A program made the translations under genes and the position numbers. Positions 16,693 to 24,529 of a DNA stretch of 64,000 nucleotides are shown here, piece by piece (within the stretch, counting starts at the first letter, position 1; every line of letters starts with the position of its first letter). Under the pieces are notes generated by a model that worked only from the letters and a program-made list of their open reading frames with translations, was not told the origin of the DNA and ran no database searches. The DNA comes from Nonomuraea indica. Its GTDB lineage: Bacteria; Actinomycetota; Actinomycetes; Streptosporangiales; Streptosporangiaceae. The DNA lies in the NCBI RefSeq assembly GCF_002850745.1, contig NZ_KZ559475.1, positions 112,193-176,192 of the forward strand. Reading direction: 5' to 3'.

Positions 16693-17124
16693 TCAGATGA
16701 CGGCGACGGCGGTGATCAGGCCGATCGCCAGGTGGGTGACGGCGAGCAGCCGCGCGCCCGGCTGCAGCTCCGGCTCCTTGACCAGCTCGCGCACCGAGAT
16801 GCCGACCACCTTGTCGAAGGCGAGCATCGCGACCGTCTGCACGACGATGCCGACCAGGCCGAACACCGCGGTGCCCGCCAGGCCCTCGGCCAGCCTGCCG
16901 CCCGACGACCAGATCGACGCCGCCACGATGAGCCCCACGGCGGCCAGCGCCGAGGTGGCCAGCAGCGTCGCGTTGGGGTTGCGCTCGCTGCGGATGATCG
17001 AGCTGAGCTTGCCCGGGGTGGCCAGATCGATCACGTAGAAGCCGATGATCATCAGGATCACGCCGACGGCGGCGTACGCGGCGATGGCACCCGAGCCGCG
17101 CAGAAGGGTTTCCAGCAGGGTCAT
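16693..17124 (-). CDS. DUF350 membrane protein (YjfL-like)
   Basis: A 143-aa integral membrane protein with about four TM helices (IAAYAAVGVILMIIGFYVID, LLATSALAAVGLIVAASIW, GTAVFGLVGIVVQTVAMLAF, LAVTHLAIGLITAVAVI), the layout of DUF350. Its ATG overlaps the stop of the glutathionylspermidine-synthase-like gene (ATGA). In enterobacteria DUF350 genes sit in the same neighbourhood as YjfC-type synthetases. Function unknown; probably acts with its partner at the membrane. Confidence 0.85.
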   Translation of the reverse strand: MTLLETLLRGSGAIAAYAAVGVILMIIGFYVIDLATPGKLSSIIRSERNPNATLLATSALAAVGLIVAASIWSSGGRLAEGLAGTAVFGLVGIVVQTVAMLAFDKVVGISVRELVKEPELQPGARLLAVTHLAIGLITAVAVI

Positions 17125-18269
17125 GGTCGCTCGATTCGGTGAGGTACGAAGGAGGAAGTGTCGTCGGTGATGAGTCCGGAGGTCTCTCTGATGCCCAGCC
17201 CGGCCGGCTCGTCGGCGACCATCCACGCGCCGAGCACGGGGCGCTGGCCGTCGAAGTCAGGCAGCGCGTCGAACGCCTGGTGGACGTACCCCTCCCGGCC
17301 GTAGGAGCCGGGCGTCTCCTGGCCGCCGTCCGGGGTGACGATCCGCATCGAGGCGCCCTCCCGGCCCAGCAGCGGCTTGGCGATGTAGGAGGTCAGGTCG
17401 CGGGGCCCGTCGAGGTAGGCGGGCAGCAGGTTCGGGTGCCCGGGATACAGCTCCCACAGGATCGCCAGCAGCGCCTTGTTGGACAGCAGTGCCTTCCACA
17501 GCGGCTCGATCCAGGTCGCGTGCCGCACGGCGTGCCGTCCGAACGGGTCGGCGAGCATCCACTCCCACGGGTAGAGCTTGAACACCGAGCGGATCATCCG
17601 CTCCTCCACGTCGACGAAGCGACGGTTGAGGGAGTCCCAGCCGATGTCCTCCATGGCGATGGCGACCGTGTGCAGCCCCGCCTGGTCGGCGGTCTCCTGC
17701 AGGTAGGCCAGCGTCATCGCCTCCTCGCCCGTCTCGTCCATGTTGGTCCAGGAGAAGTGGGTGGGGCCGGGCGGCAGCGTCATCGCCGACCAGCGGTCGA
17801 TGAGCCGCTCGTGGACGGAGTTCCACTGGTCGTCGTCGGGGTGGGTGTCCTTCAGCCAGAACCACTGGACGACCGACGACTCCAGCAGCGAGGTCGGCGT
17901 GTCGGCGTTGTACTCCAGCAGCTTGGCCGGGCCCGTGCCGTCGTAGCGCAGGTCGAAGCGGCCGTACAGGTGGGGGTCGCGGCGCTCCCACGACCGGGCG
18001 ACGTCCTCGGCGGCCCACTCCGGGATGGCGAACTCGGCGAAGCGGCCGGTCTCGACGACGTGTCCGGCGGCGCGCAGGCACATCTCGTGCAGCTCCTCGA
18101 CCTGCGCCTCCAGCGCATCCACCTCGTCCATGGAGAACACGTAATGGACGGACTCGTCCCAGTAGGGGCGGCTCAGTCCCTCGGGATGGGCGGCCCGGTG
18201 GTAGGCCAGCCCCTGACTCTCGATGATCTTTTCCCAGCCGGGCCGGGGCGCCCCGCGCTCGCGTCGCAC
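17121..18269 (-). CDS. Glutathionylspermidine synthase family (ATP-grasp ligase)
   Basis: A 382-aa ligase of the Gsp synthase C-terminal family. Motifs visible are GRFDLRYDGTGPAKLLEYNA, DTPTSLLESSVVQWFW, YPWEWML and KPLLGREGASMRIV, which make up the ATP-grasp nucleotide and substrate site. It lacks the amidase half of E. coli Gsp synthetase, as in YgiC/YjfC. Actinomycetes use mycothiol rather than glutathione, so the true substrates must differ. It is coupled to the DUF350 gene, and a small membrane-anchored protein gene lies 3 bp upstream. Start uncertain by a few codons. Confidence 0.88.
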   Translation of the reverse strand: MRRERGAPRPGWEKIIESQGLAYHRAAHPEGLSRPYWDESVHYVFSMDEVDALEAQVEELHEMCLRAAGHVVETGRFAEFAIPEWAAEDVARSWERRDPHLYGRFDLRYDGTGPAKLLEYNADTPTSLLESSVVQWFWLKDTHPDDDQWNSVHERLIDRWSAMTLPPGPTHFSWTNMDETGEEAMTLAYLQETADQAGLHTVAIAMEDIGWDSLNRRFVDVEERMIRSVFKLYPWEWMLADPFGRHAVRHATWIEPLWKALLSNKALLAILWELYPGHPNLLPAYLDGPRDLTSYIAKPLLGREGASMRIVTPDGGQETPGSYGREGYVHQAFDALPDFDGQRPVLGAWMVADEPAGLGIRETSGLITDDTSSFVPHRIERP

Positions 18270-18272
18270 CCG

Positions 18273-18674
18273 TCAGCCCCCGCTGCTGGACTTGCTGCCG
18301 AAGCCGCCGCGCTGGATCGACTTGCCGCTGCGGGAGTTGATCTCCACGTCGGAGGGGCGGAGGGTGGTGCCCTTGCCCACGCGGGTGCCGACCCGGTTGC
18401 CGCCGTAGTACCAGGTGTAGGCGCCGTGAGAGCCGCGGTAGAAGGCGGTGTGGCCCCCGTCGTCGTCGCAGTATTCGTCGTCCACGACCTCGTAGGTGCC
18501 GTCGGGCAGCTGCATCTCCAGGTTGACGCAGTCGGCCTCGACCTCGTCGTCCTGGACGGCCGAGCAGAACCCCACCACCATGAGCGACACCACGCCGATG
18601 ACCGACAGCGTGATGATCTTGGAGGATTTGCCGGAGGGCTTCTGCTGCTGACCGGAAGGTTTGGGTTGCGCCAT
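18273..18674 (-). CDS. Small membrane-anchored protein with Gly/Ser-rich tail (YgiB/YjfM-like)
   Basis: A 133-aa protein with a positively charged N-terminus, one hydrophobic segment (residues 20-38, IITLSVIGVVSLMVVGFCSA) and an extracytoplasmic domain with Cys residues in EADCVNLEM and DDEYCDDDGG. It ends QRGGFGSKSSSGG. The RGGFG-type tail and the position next to a Gsp-synthase-like ligase recall enterobacterial YgiB/YjfM (DUF1190), but overall similarity is weak by eye. First gene of the trio; divergent from the PHP gene. Confidence 0.75.
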   Translation of the reverse strand: MAQPKPSGQQQKPSGKSSKIITLSVIGVVSLMVVGFCSAVQDDEVEADCVNLEMQLPDGTYEVVDDEYCDDDGGHTAFYRGSHGAYTWYYGGNRVGTRVGKGTTLRPSDVEINSRSGKSIQRGGFGSKSSSGG

Positions 18675-18770
18675 CAAGCTCCTGCTCTCATTGGCCGAAC
18701 AGCATATCGGTGACGTTCCTGCCGCATCAATCTGCAAAAAGGACGAACGCCGAGGGGGTAGGAGTTCCCC

Positions 18771-19796
18771 ATGACGCCCGACGAAGCGCTGCGCGAGATC
18801 GCCTTCCTGCTGGAGCGCGCGGGGGAGCCGACCTACCGCGTGCGCGCCTTCCGTCGCGCCTCCGCCGTGGTCGGCGACCTGCCGCCCGGCGAGCTGGAAC
18901 GGCTCGCCGGCTCCGGCGGACTGCCCGGCCTGCCCGGCATCGGCAAGGTCACCGCCCTGGTGATCAGCGAGGCGCTCGCCGGGCAGGTGCCCACCTACCT
19001 GCGCCGGCTGCGCGACACCGCCGGCGCCGACCTGGACGAGGAGACGGCCGCGCTGCGCACCGCGCTCCGCGGCGACCTGCACAGCCACTCCGACTGGTCC
19101 GACGGCGGCTCGCCGATCGAGGAGATGGCCGAGACGGCCCGCGCGCTCGGCCACGACTACTGGGCGCTGACCGACCACTCGCCGCGCCTGACCGTCGCCC
19201 GCGGACTGCCGCCCGACCGGCTGCGCCGCCAGCTCGACGAGGTGGCCCGGCTCAACGAGCACCTCGCCCCGTTCAGGATCCTGACCGGCATCGAGGTCGA
19301 CATCAACCCCGACGGCACGCTCGACCAGGAGCCCGCGCTGCTGCGCCGGCTCGACGTCGTCGTGGCCAGCGTCCACTCCAAGCTGCGCATGGAGCGCGAG
19401 GAGATGACCCGCCGCATGGTGACCGCGATCGCCGACCCCGACGTCGACGTGCTCGGCCACTGCACCGGGCGTGTCGTACGCGGCGACGGCAGGCGGGGCG
19501 GGCGGCGGCCCGAGTCGGAGTTCGACGCCGAGGTGGTCTTCGAGGCGTGCCGCCGCTTCGGCGTGGCCGTGGAGGTCAACTCCCGGCCCGACCGGCTCGA
19601 CCCGCCCAAGCGGCTGCTGCGGCTGGCGTACGAGACGGGGTGCCACTTCGCGATCGACTCCGACGCGCACGCGCCGGGGCAGCTCGACTGGCAGCGGTTC
19701 GGCTGCGAACGGGTGGCGCTGTGCGGGATCCCGGCGGAGCGCGTCGTCAACACCTGGCCCCTCGCCGACCTCCTCGCCTGGACCGCCCGCCGCTGA
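18771..19796 (+). CDS. PHP-domain phosphoesterase with N-terminal HhH (PolX-like, polymerase-less)
   Basis: A 341-aa protein. Residues 1-90 carry the helix-hairpin-helix region of PolX-type proteins (LPGLPGIGKVTALVISEAL). From about 105 the PHP domain follows with metal ligands in GDLHSHSDWSDGG, LTDHSPR, GIEVDI, ASVHSK, GHCTGR and IDSDAHAPG. Bacterial PolX has a nucleotidyltransferase domain between these parts; here it is absent, leaving a probable DNA-binding nuclease or phosphoesterase. ATG start; a short hairpin (19798-19814) follows the stop. Confidence 0.87.
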   Translation: MTPDEALREIAFLLERAGEPTYRVRAFRRASAVVGDLPPGELERLAGSGGLPGLPGIGKVTALVISEALAGQVPTYLRRLRDTAGADLDEETAALRTALRGDLHSHSDWSDGGSPIEEMAETARALGHDYWALTDHSPRLTVARGLPPDRLRRQLDEVARLNEHLAPFRILTGIEVDINPDGTLDQEPALLRRLDVVVASVHSKLRMEREEMTRRMVTAIADPDVDVLGHCTGRVVRGDGRRGGRRPESEFDAEVVFEACRRFGVAVEVNSRPDRLDPPKRLLRLAYETGCHFAIDSDAHAPGQLDWQRFGCERVALCGIPAERVVNTWPLADLLAWTARR

Positions 19797-19797
19797 C

Positions 19798-19814
19798 GCC
19801 CCGGGACACGGGGC
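19798..19814. terminator. Short hairpin after the PHP gene
   Basis: GCCCCG, 5-nt loop, CGGGGC, directly after the stop codon. Weak but well placed. Confidence 0.4.
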
Positions 19815-20258
19815 CGGAGGAAGCCCCGGCGCACCGCCCTCGCCGCCGGGGCGCGGGCCTCCGCGAGTGAGGTCGATGAATCTTCCACCCGGCTCTGGGG
19901 GGACGGTCTGCCGGTTCTGGCGCTGGGCGCGGGCGGTCTAACGGTGAGCTGTGGGGTCCGGGGCGGACGGTCTGCGGTGGGCACCGGGGTGCGGAGCGGC
20001 CGGTCCATGGCGGGCGCCGGTGTCCGGGGCGGCCGTCCTGGCGGGTGTCGGTGTCCGGGAGGCCGGTCCGTGGCGGGCTCTGGTGTCGGCGCGTGGCCGC
20101 GGGGGAGGGCGCAGGGGAGATCGGCGAAGCGGTGGGCGGGAGAGGGCGAGTGGCGAACTGGCGAGGCGGTCAGACAGGGGTGGCGCGGTGGTGACGGGCC
20201 GGTGGCCCTGGCCGGGCGGGGCGCGCGATTGTCGGTGGCCGAGCGTACCGTCCGGACT
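19815..20258. other. GC-rich gene-free region with degenerate repeats
   Basis: About 440 bp with no convincing gene. It holds loosely repeated GGTGTCCGGG/GGCCGGTCC-like words about 30-40 bp apart (19950-20090), which explain the long low-complexity frames crossing it. It must also carry the promoter of the WYL regulator at 20259. Confidence 0.5.
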
Positions 20259-20978
20259 GTGAACCGTACCGACCGGCTGTACGCGCTCGTCGAGGACCTC
20301 CGCGCGATCTCCCCACGCTGCCGCTCCGCGCGCGAGCTCGCCGAGCGGTTCGAGGTGAGCGTCCGCACCATCGAGCGCGACATCGTCGCGCTGCAGGAGT
20401 CGGGAGTGCCGATCTACGCCGAGCCTGGGCGCAGGGGCGGCTACGCCCTCGACAAGCGGATGTCGCTCCCGCCGCTCAACTTCACCCCCGCGGAGGCGGT
20501 GGCGATCGCCGTGGCGCTCAGCCGGGCGGGCGACCAGCCGTTCGGCAGGCAGGCGCGCAGCGCGTTACGCAAGGTGGTGGCGGCCATGCCGGGCCGGGAG
20601 GGCGAGCTGGCCAGGGAGCTGGCGCGCAGGGTCCAGCTGATCGCCGAGCCGGGCGGCGCCGCGCGGCCGCTGGGCGCCGAGGGCGTGCAGCGCGCGATCG
20701 AGGAGGCGCTGCTGCGCCGCCGGGTGCTCAAGCTCGACTACGCCGACGCCAAGGGGGCGCTCACCTCGCGCGAGGTGGAGCCGGGGGTGTTCCTGGGCGG
20801 GCGGGGCGGCTTCTGGTATCTCGTGGCCTGGTGCCGCCTGCGCGGCGACGTGCGCGTCTTCCGGCTCGATCGCATCGCCGGCGCGGCGGTCACCGAGGAG
20901 CGCTGTCCCGACCGGCCCGTCGAGAGGTTCGCCACGGACGCCCCCGAGTTGATCGTCCAGGGGGCTGTCCTTGATTGA
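20259..20978 (+). CDS. WYL-domain transcriptional regulator (HTH_11)
   Basis: A 239-aa regulator: HTH at residues 1-60 (CRSARELAERFEVSVRTIER) and a WYL ligand-binding domain (AIEEALLRRRVLKLDYADAK, then GGFWYLVAWCRLRGDVRVFR). GTG start. Such proteins usually control a neighbouring gene; the next gene, a VOC-fold protein 92 bp downstream on the same strand, is the obvious candidate. It is shorter than YafY-type regulators (about 320 aa), lacking the last part of the C-terminal extension. Confidence 0.87.
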   Translation: MNRTDRLYALVEDLRAISPRCRSARELAERFEVSVRTIERDIVALQESGVPIYAEPGRRGGYALDKRMSLPPLNFTPAEAVAIAVALSRAGDQPFGRQARSALRKVVAAMPGREGELARELARRVQLIAEPGGAARPLGAEGVQRAIEEALLRRRVLKLDYADAKGALTSREVEPGVFLGGRGGFWYLVAWCRLRGDVRVFRLDRIAGAAVTEERCPDRPVERFATDAPELIVQGAVLD

Positions 20979-21070
20979 GCACATTTGTTCCACAAGTCAA
21001 GAGGAAACACCGACATAGGGTTGTCGCCTCGCCGTTGGATCGTTGTCCTGTTCGAGAAAGTGAGGAAACG

Positions 21071-21430
21071 ATGAACAACACGGTGACCTGGTTCGAGGTG
21101 GCGACGGCCGACCCTGAGAGCGCCGAGCGCTTCTTCGGCGGGTTGTTCGGCTGGACCTTCGTCCGCGACGAGGGCCCGCTCGACTATCGGCTGATCGGGC
21201 ACCCCGGTGGCGAGGGCCCGGTGGGTGGCCTGTTCAACACCCGGGGTGAGTTCCCCGACCACGCGGTCTTCCACGTGCATGTGGCCGACGTCGAGGAGAC
21301 CTGCCGCCAGACGGAGGAGCTCGGCGGCAAGGTCGTCATGAAAGTCATCGACGACGGCGCCGGCACCGACTTCGCCTACCTTCGCGACACGTCGGGCAGC
21401 CTTTTCGGAATCTTCCACCGGAGGTCCTGA
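21071..21430 (+). CDS. VOC-fold (glyoxalase/bleomycin-resistance superfamily) protein
   Basis: A 119-aa protein with two betaalphabetabetabeta modules: TWFEVATADPESAERFFGGL at the start and AVFHVHVADVEETCRQTEEL, then FAYLRDTSGSLFGIFHR. Ligand residues of the metal site are only partly evident. GAGGAAACG precedes the ATG. It follows a WYL regulator on the same strand, suggesting inducible expression. The reaction is not predictable within this superfamily. Confidence 0.88.
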   Translation: MNNTVTWFEVATADPESAERFFGGLFGWTFVRDEGPLDYRLIGHPGGEGPVGGLFNTRGEFPDHAVFHVHVADVEETCRQTEELGGKVVMKVIDDGAGTDFAYLRDTSGSLFGIFHRRS

Positions 21431-21860
21431 CCGGGGTGGGGCCCGCGCCGGCGCCTTCCCCGCCGGCCGGGGTCCCGCCCGCACGGGTTCGATGACGGAC
21501 CCGTGCACCGGGCCGCGTCACCCGCGGCCCCCGTCCTGGACTCGCCGCCGACCGCCGAGCGGCGGCGCGTCCAGGTTCCGGCCCCGAAATCTCGGGGCCG
21601 ATGTTCCGCCCCCGAGCCCCGGCGCCGATATCCCGGTCCCGGACCACAGTCCCGGAACCACGTTTCCGGGCGCGTGGGAAGGGCGACCGCTTGTCCAGTG
21701 CCGTGGGCCCGGGTCCGGTGGTCGTGTGGGTCCGGTGGTCCCGTGGGGTCAGGCGGGCGTGCAGGTGCTGCATGTCGAGCGTACGCACCGGCCGGTCGCC
21801 CGCCCAAGTGGTCGTGTGGGGTCGGTCGTCCGTGACAGCACCGGCGGGTGGGCGGGGGCG
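21431..21860. other. Gene-free convergent intergenic region
   Basis: No frame here has plausible codon use or a recognisable product. It contains one hairpin (21579-21600) and GC-rich low-complexity sequence; nothing else seen. Confidence 0.5.
21579..21600. terminator. Hairpin downstream of the VOC gene
   Basis: CGGCCCCGA, 4-nt loop AATC, TCGGGGCCG: nine-bp arms within the 430-bp gene-free interval between the convergent VOC gene and the mycothiol-dependent enzyme gene. Confidence 0.5.
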
Positions 21861-22742
21861 TCAGAGGGCGGCCTTCTCCAGCCAACGGTCCAGGAAGGCG
21901 CGGTCGCCGTGAACGGTGAGAGTGTCGGCGAAGCGCCGGCCGTACACCATCAGGAGCAGATCCTTGGCCGGGCCGCGGACCGCGACGTCGGCCTTGTCAT
22001 GCCCGTGGACGCAGGTGAGCGCCCCGTCGGCGCCCTGGGTGAGAGTCCATTCGCCCGTGATGCCCGACTGCGTGCCCTCACCGGGTGAGACGTCGCCGCC
22101 GAAGCCGCCGCGAGGAGGGCCCGCCTCCGTGGGGTGGTCGTGCGGGCCGGGGTCGGTCGCGTGCAGGTGGAGGGTGGCGCCCGCCGCGTCCAGCTCCGCC
22201 AGCCGGTGGGTGACCCATCGGGCGTACGGCAGGTTGGTGAGCAGCTCGTCGATCGCGTCGAGAGCCACGGCCGGGGGCACGTCCGGTTCGACGCCGAGGG
22301 CGAGCTCGGCGTCGATGCGGTGCACCAGCGCCTCGTAGGCCATCCGGCGGGTCCACCACGCGGCCGAGCGGCCGTGGCCCCACGTCCACACCGGCAGGTC
22401 AGGGTCGGTCGAGCGGAGCGTGGCCAGCAGGCTGCCGGCGCCGTCCGCGAGCCAGGCGGGATCGCCGCTCTGGCCCTCGGCGAGCCCGTTGGGCACCTCG
22501 CGCGACCAGATCCGCTCCTGGAGACGGTGCCGGAAAATGTGGATCACCCACCGGTGCGTGGAGCCCACGTGGGTGACCAGGTCGGAGAGCGTCCAGCCGG
22601 GGCACGTGGGCACCGGCGTGCCGGGATCGGCCCCGGCGAGCAACTCGGCCAGGCGAGCGGTCTCGTCGCGGATGCGGATCAGATGAGTCTCGGCGGGGCC
22701 GGCCGAGGGCGAGATGTCGGTGGGTCTGCTGTCGGCGCTCAC
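21861..22742 (-). CDS. Maleylpyruvate isomerase family mycothiol-dependent enzyme
   Basis: A 293-aa protein of the DinB/MDMPI superfamily. The N-terminal four-helix bundle includes TCPGWTLSDLVTHVGSTHRW, whose His is a conserved metal ligand, then ARRMAYEALVHRID-type ligands around residue 150 (RRMAYEALVHRIDAELALG). The C-terminal domain (about 200-290) matches the MDMPI C-terminal sterol-carrier-like domain. Mycothiol is the actinobacterial thiol cofactor. The substrate is unknown. GTG start. Confidence 0.87.
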   Translation of the reverse strand: MSADSRPTDISPSAGPAETHLIRIRDETARLAELLAGADPGTPVPTCPGWTLSDLVTHVGSTHRWVIHIFRHRLQERIWSREVPNGLAEGQSGDPAWLADGAGSLLATLRSTDPDLPVWTWGHGRSAAWWTRRMAYEALVHRIDAELALGVEPDVPPAVALDAIDELLTNLPYARWVTHRLAELDAAGATLHLHATDPGPHDHPTEAGPPRGGFGGDVSPGEGTQSGITGEWTLTQGADGALTCVHGHDKADVAVRGPAKDLLLMVYGRRFADTLTVHGDRAFLDRWLEKAAL

Positions 22743-22767
22743 CTGATCGACATTAGGCCACGCCACC

Positions 22768-22834
22768 GACCGCGTCACGCGGCCGATCGCGTCATGCGCC
22801 GACCGCCTCGCGCGGCCGATCGCGCCATGTCGCC
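22768..22834. repeat. 33-bp direct repeat containing CGATCG
   Basis: Two adjacent, slightly diverged copies of a 33-bp unit starting GACCGC and containing GCGGCCGATCGCG. The core resembles the units of the array at 10051-10275. Confidence 0.7.
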
Positions 22835-22863
22835 GGTCCCGGGGCGCGTGGCCCCGGGACCGG
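22833..22863. terminator. Hairpin terminator after the TAP-like hydrolase
   Basis: Thirteen-bp perfect arms (22833-22845 and 22851-22863), loop GCGTG, 12 bp beyond the stop of the minus-strand hydrolase. Confidence 0.75.
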
Positions 22864-22875
22864 TGCGGACGGCGG

Positions 22876-24372
22876 TCAGGCGGCCGGGCAGCTCGCGTTG
22901 CGGCCCGGCACCTTGCCGTCGAGCAGGTAGCCATCGACGGCCCGCCGGATGCAGGCGCTGCCCGAGGAGTAGGCGCCGTGCCCCTCGCCCTCGTAGGTGA
23001 CGAGCGTGGCGGTCTTGAGCTGCCTGGTCAGCCTGGGCGCCCACTGGTACGGCGTGGCGGGGTCGCCCTTGCCGCCGACGACCACGATCGGGGCGGACCC
23101 GGTGGCGTCCACCTCCTTGGCCTCGTTGCTGCCGCGGGCCGGCCAGATGCTGCAGAGCCCGCCCGAACCCTCGCTGCCGAACAGCGGCGAGATGCGCAGC
23201 GCGGCCTGCCAGGTGCCCTCCAGCTGCGCCTCGCCGGGCCGTTCGGCGGTGTCGACGCAGGTGATCGCCGGGAAGCTGGACATCTGCGTGGAGTAGGTGC
23301 CGTCGGGGTTGCGGCCGGTGTAGGAGTCGGCCAGGTACATCAGGGTCTCGCCCCGGCCCTTGATCGCCTGGCTGAGCGCCTTCTCCAGGAACGGCCACGA
23401 CAGCTCGGAGTAGAGCGCGGCGGCCACGCCGGTGGAGGCCAGGCCCTGGGTGAGCTGGCGGCCGGTGACCGGCAGCGGCTTCTTGACCAGCCGGTTCATC
23501 AGGCGGTCGACGCCGGCGTTGGCGGCCTGCGTGGTCCTGCCGATCTCACAGCCCTCCTTGACGCACCAGCGCAGGAAGCTGCGGTAGGCGTCCTGGAACC
23601 CGCGCGTCTGGGCCAGGGTGCGCTCGCGGAAGGTGACCGTGGGGTCGAGCGGGGCGTCGAGCACCATGCGGCCCACGTTCTTGGGGAACATGGTGGCGTA
23701 GACGGCCCCGAGGTGCGTGCCGTACGACATGCCGAGGTAGTTGAGCTTCGCGTCGCCCAGCGCGGCGCGCAGCCGGTCCATGTCGCGGGCGGCGTTGACG
23801 GTGCCCACGTACGGCAGGACCCGGCCGGAGTCGCGCTGGCACAGCCGGGCGAACTCGCGGTTGGCCGCCGTGCTGGCCGCGCGCGTGCGCCGGTTGGCGG
23901 GCAGCGTGTTGAGCGACAGCCACCGGTCCATGTCGGCGCCGGTGCCGCAGCGCACGCCGGCGCTGCGTTCCACGCCACGTGGGTCGAAGCTGATCAGGTC
24001 GTAGCGGGCGCGCAGCGTCGCGAACGACTTGGCGGCCTGGTCCAGGGTGTCGACGCCCGAGCCGCCGGGGCCGCCGAAGTTGAACACCAGCGAGCCCAGC
24101 CGCCGGCTCGGGTCCGTGGCCGCCACCTTGATCAACGCGAGCTGGAGCGTGCCGGCGTCGGGGTTGGCGTAGTCGAGCGGCACGGCCAGCTTCGCGCAGC
24201 GGACGTTCGGGTCCTGCCGGGCGGGCGGCTGGCCGTCAGGCCGCTTGATGTCCGTGCAGGGGCCCCAGGCGATGGGTGGGACGGTGCCCTTGGGATCGGT
24301 GTCGGGCTTCGCCGTGCCGGCGCAGGCCATGGCGGACACGCTCAGCGTGACAACGGCAAGGACATGACGCAT
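22876..24372 (-). CDS. Secreted TAP-like alpha/beta hydrolase (tripeptidyl aminopeptidase family lipoprotein)
   Basis: A 498-aa protein with a lipoprotein-type signal (MRHVLAVVTLSVSAMACAG; Cys17). The alpha/beta-hydrolase fold has FNFGGPGGSG oxyanion region, nucleophile Ser in GMSYGTHLG, Asp in VGGKGDPATP and His in GEGHGAYS. The C-terminal TAP-like domain closes the protein. The family releases tripeptides or hydrophobic amino acids from peptides outside the cell. The ATG at 24372 is preceded by GGGGGAAG. A terminator follows the gene. Confidence 0.9.
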   Translation of the reverse strand: MRHVLAVVTLSVSAMACAGTAKPDTDPKGTVPPIAWGPCTDIKRPDGQPPARQDPNVRCAKLAVPLDYANPDAGTLQLALIKVAATDPSRRLGSLVFNFGGPGGSGVDTLDQAAKSFATLRARYDLISFDPRGVERSAGVRCGTGADMDRWLSLNTLPANRRTRAASTAANREFARLCQRDSGRVLPYVGTVNAARDMDRLRAALGDAKLNYLGMSYGTHLGAVYATMFPKNVGRMVLDAPLDPTVTFRERTLAQTRGFQDAYRSFLRWCVKEGCEIGRTTQAANAGVDRLMNRLVKKPLPVTGRQLTQGLASTGVAAALYSELSWPFLEKALSQAIKGRGETLMYLADSYTGRNPDGTYSTQMSSFPAITCVDTAERPGEAQLEGTWQAALRISPLFGSEGSGGLCSIWPARGSNEAKEVDATGSAPIVVVGGKGDPATPYQWAPRLTRQLKTATLVTYEGEGHGAYSSGSACIRRAVDGYLLDGKVPGRNASCPAA

Positions 24373-24480
24373 GAAACTTCCCCCTAGATGTTTCCGGGGG
24401 AAGTAGTGCCCACAATACGTGAGATCGCGCCAAGAGGGTTGTGGCGGCACGTACCGCGCCGTGGTTCTTTTACGCGGAAA

Positions 24481-24514
24481 GGGTGCCCCCCCGCGAGCCT
24501 CGCGGCGGGCACCC
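24481..24514. terminator. Hairpin terminator downstream of aceE
   Basis: Outer arms GGGTGCCC/GGGCACCC with an inner CCGCGAG/CTCGCGG stem, 16 bp beyond the aceE stop. Confidence 0.7.
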
Positions 24515-24529
24515 TGATCCGTGTGCCTG

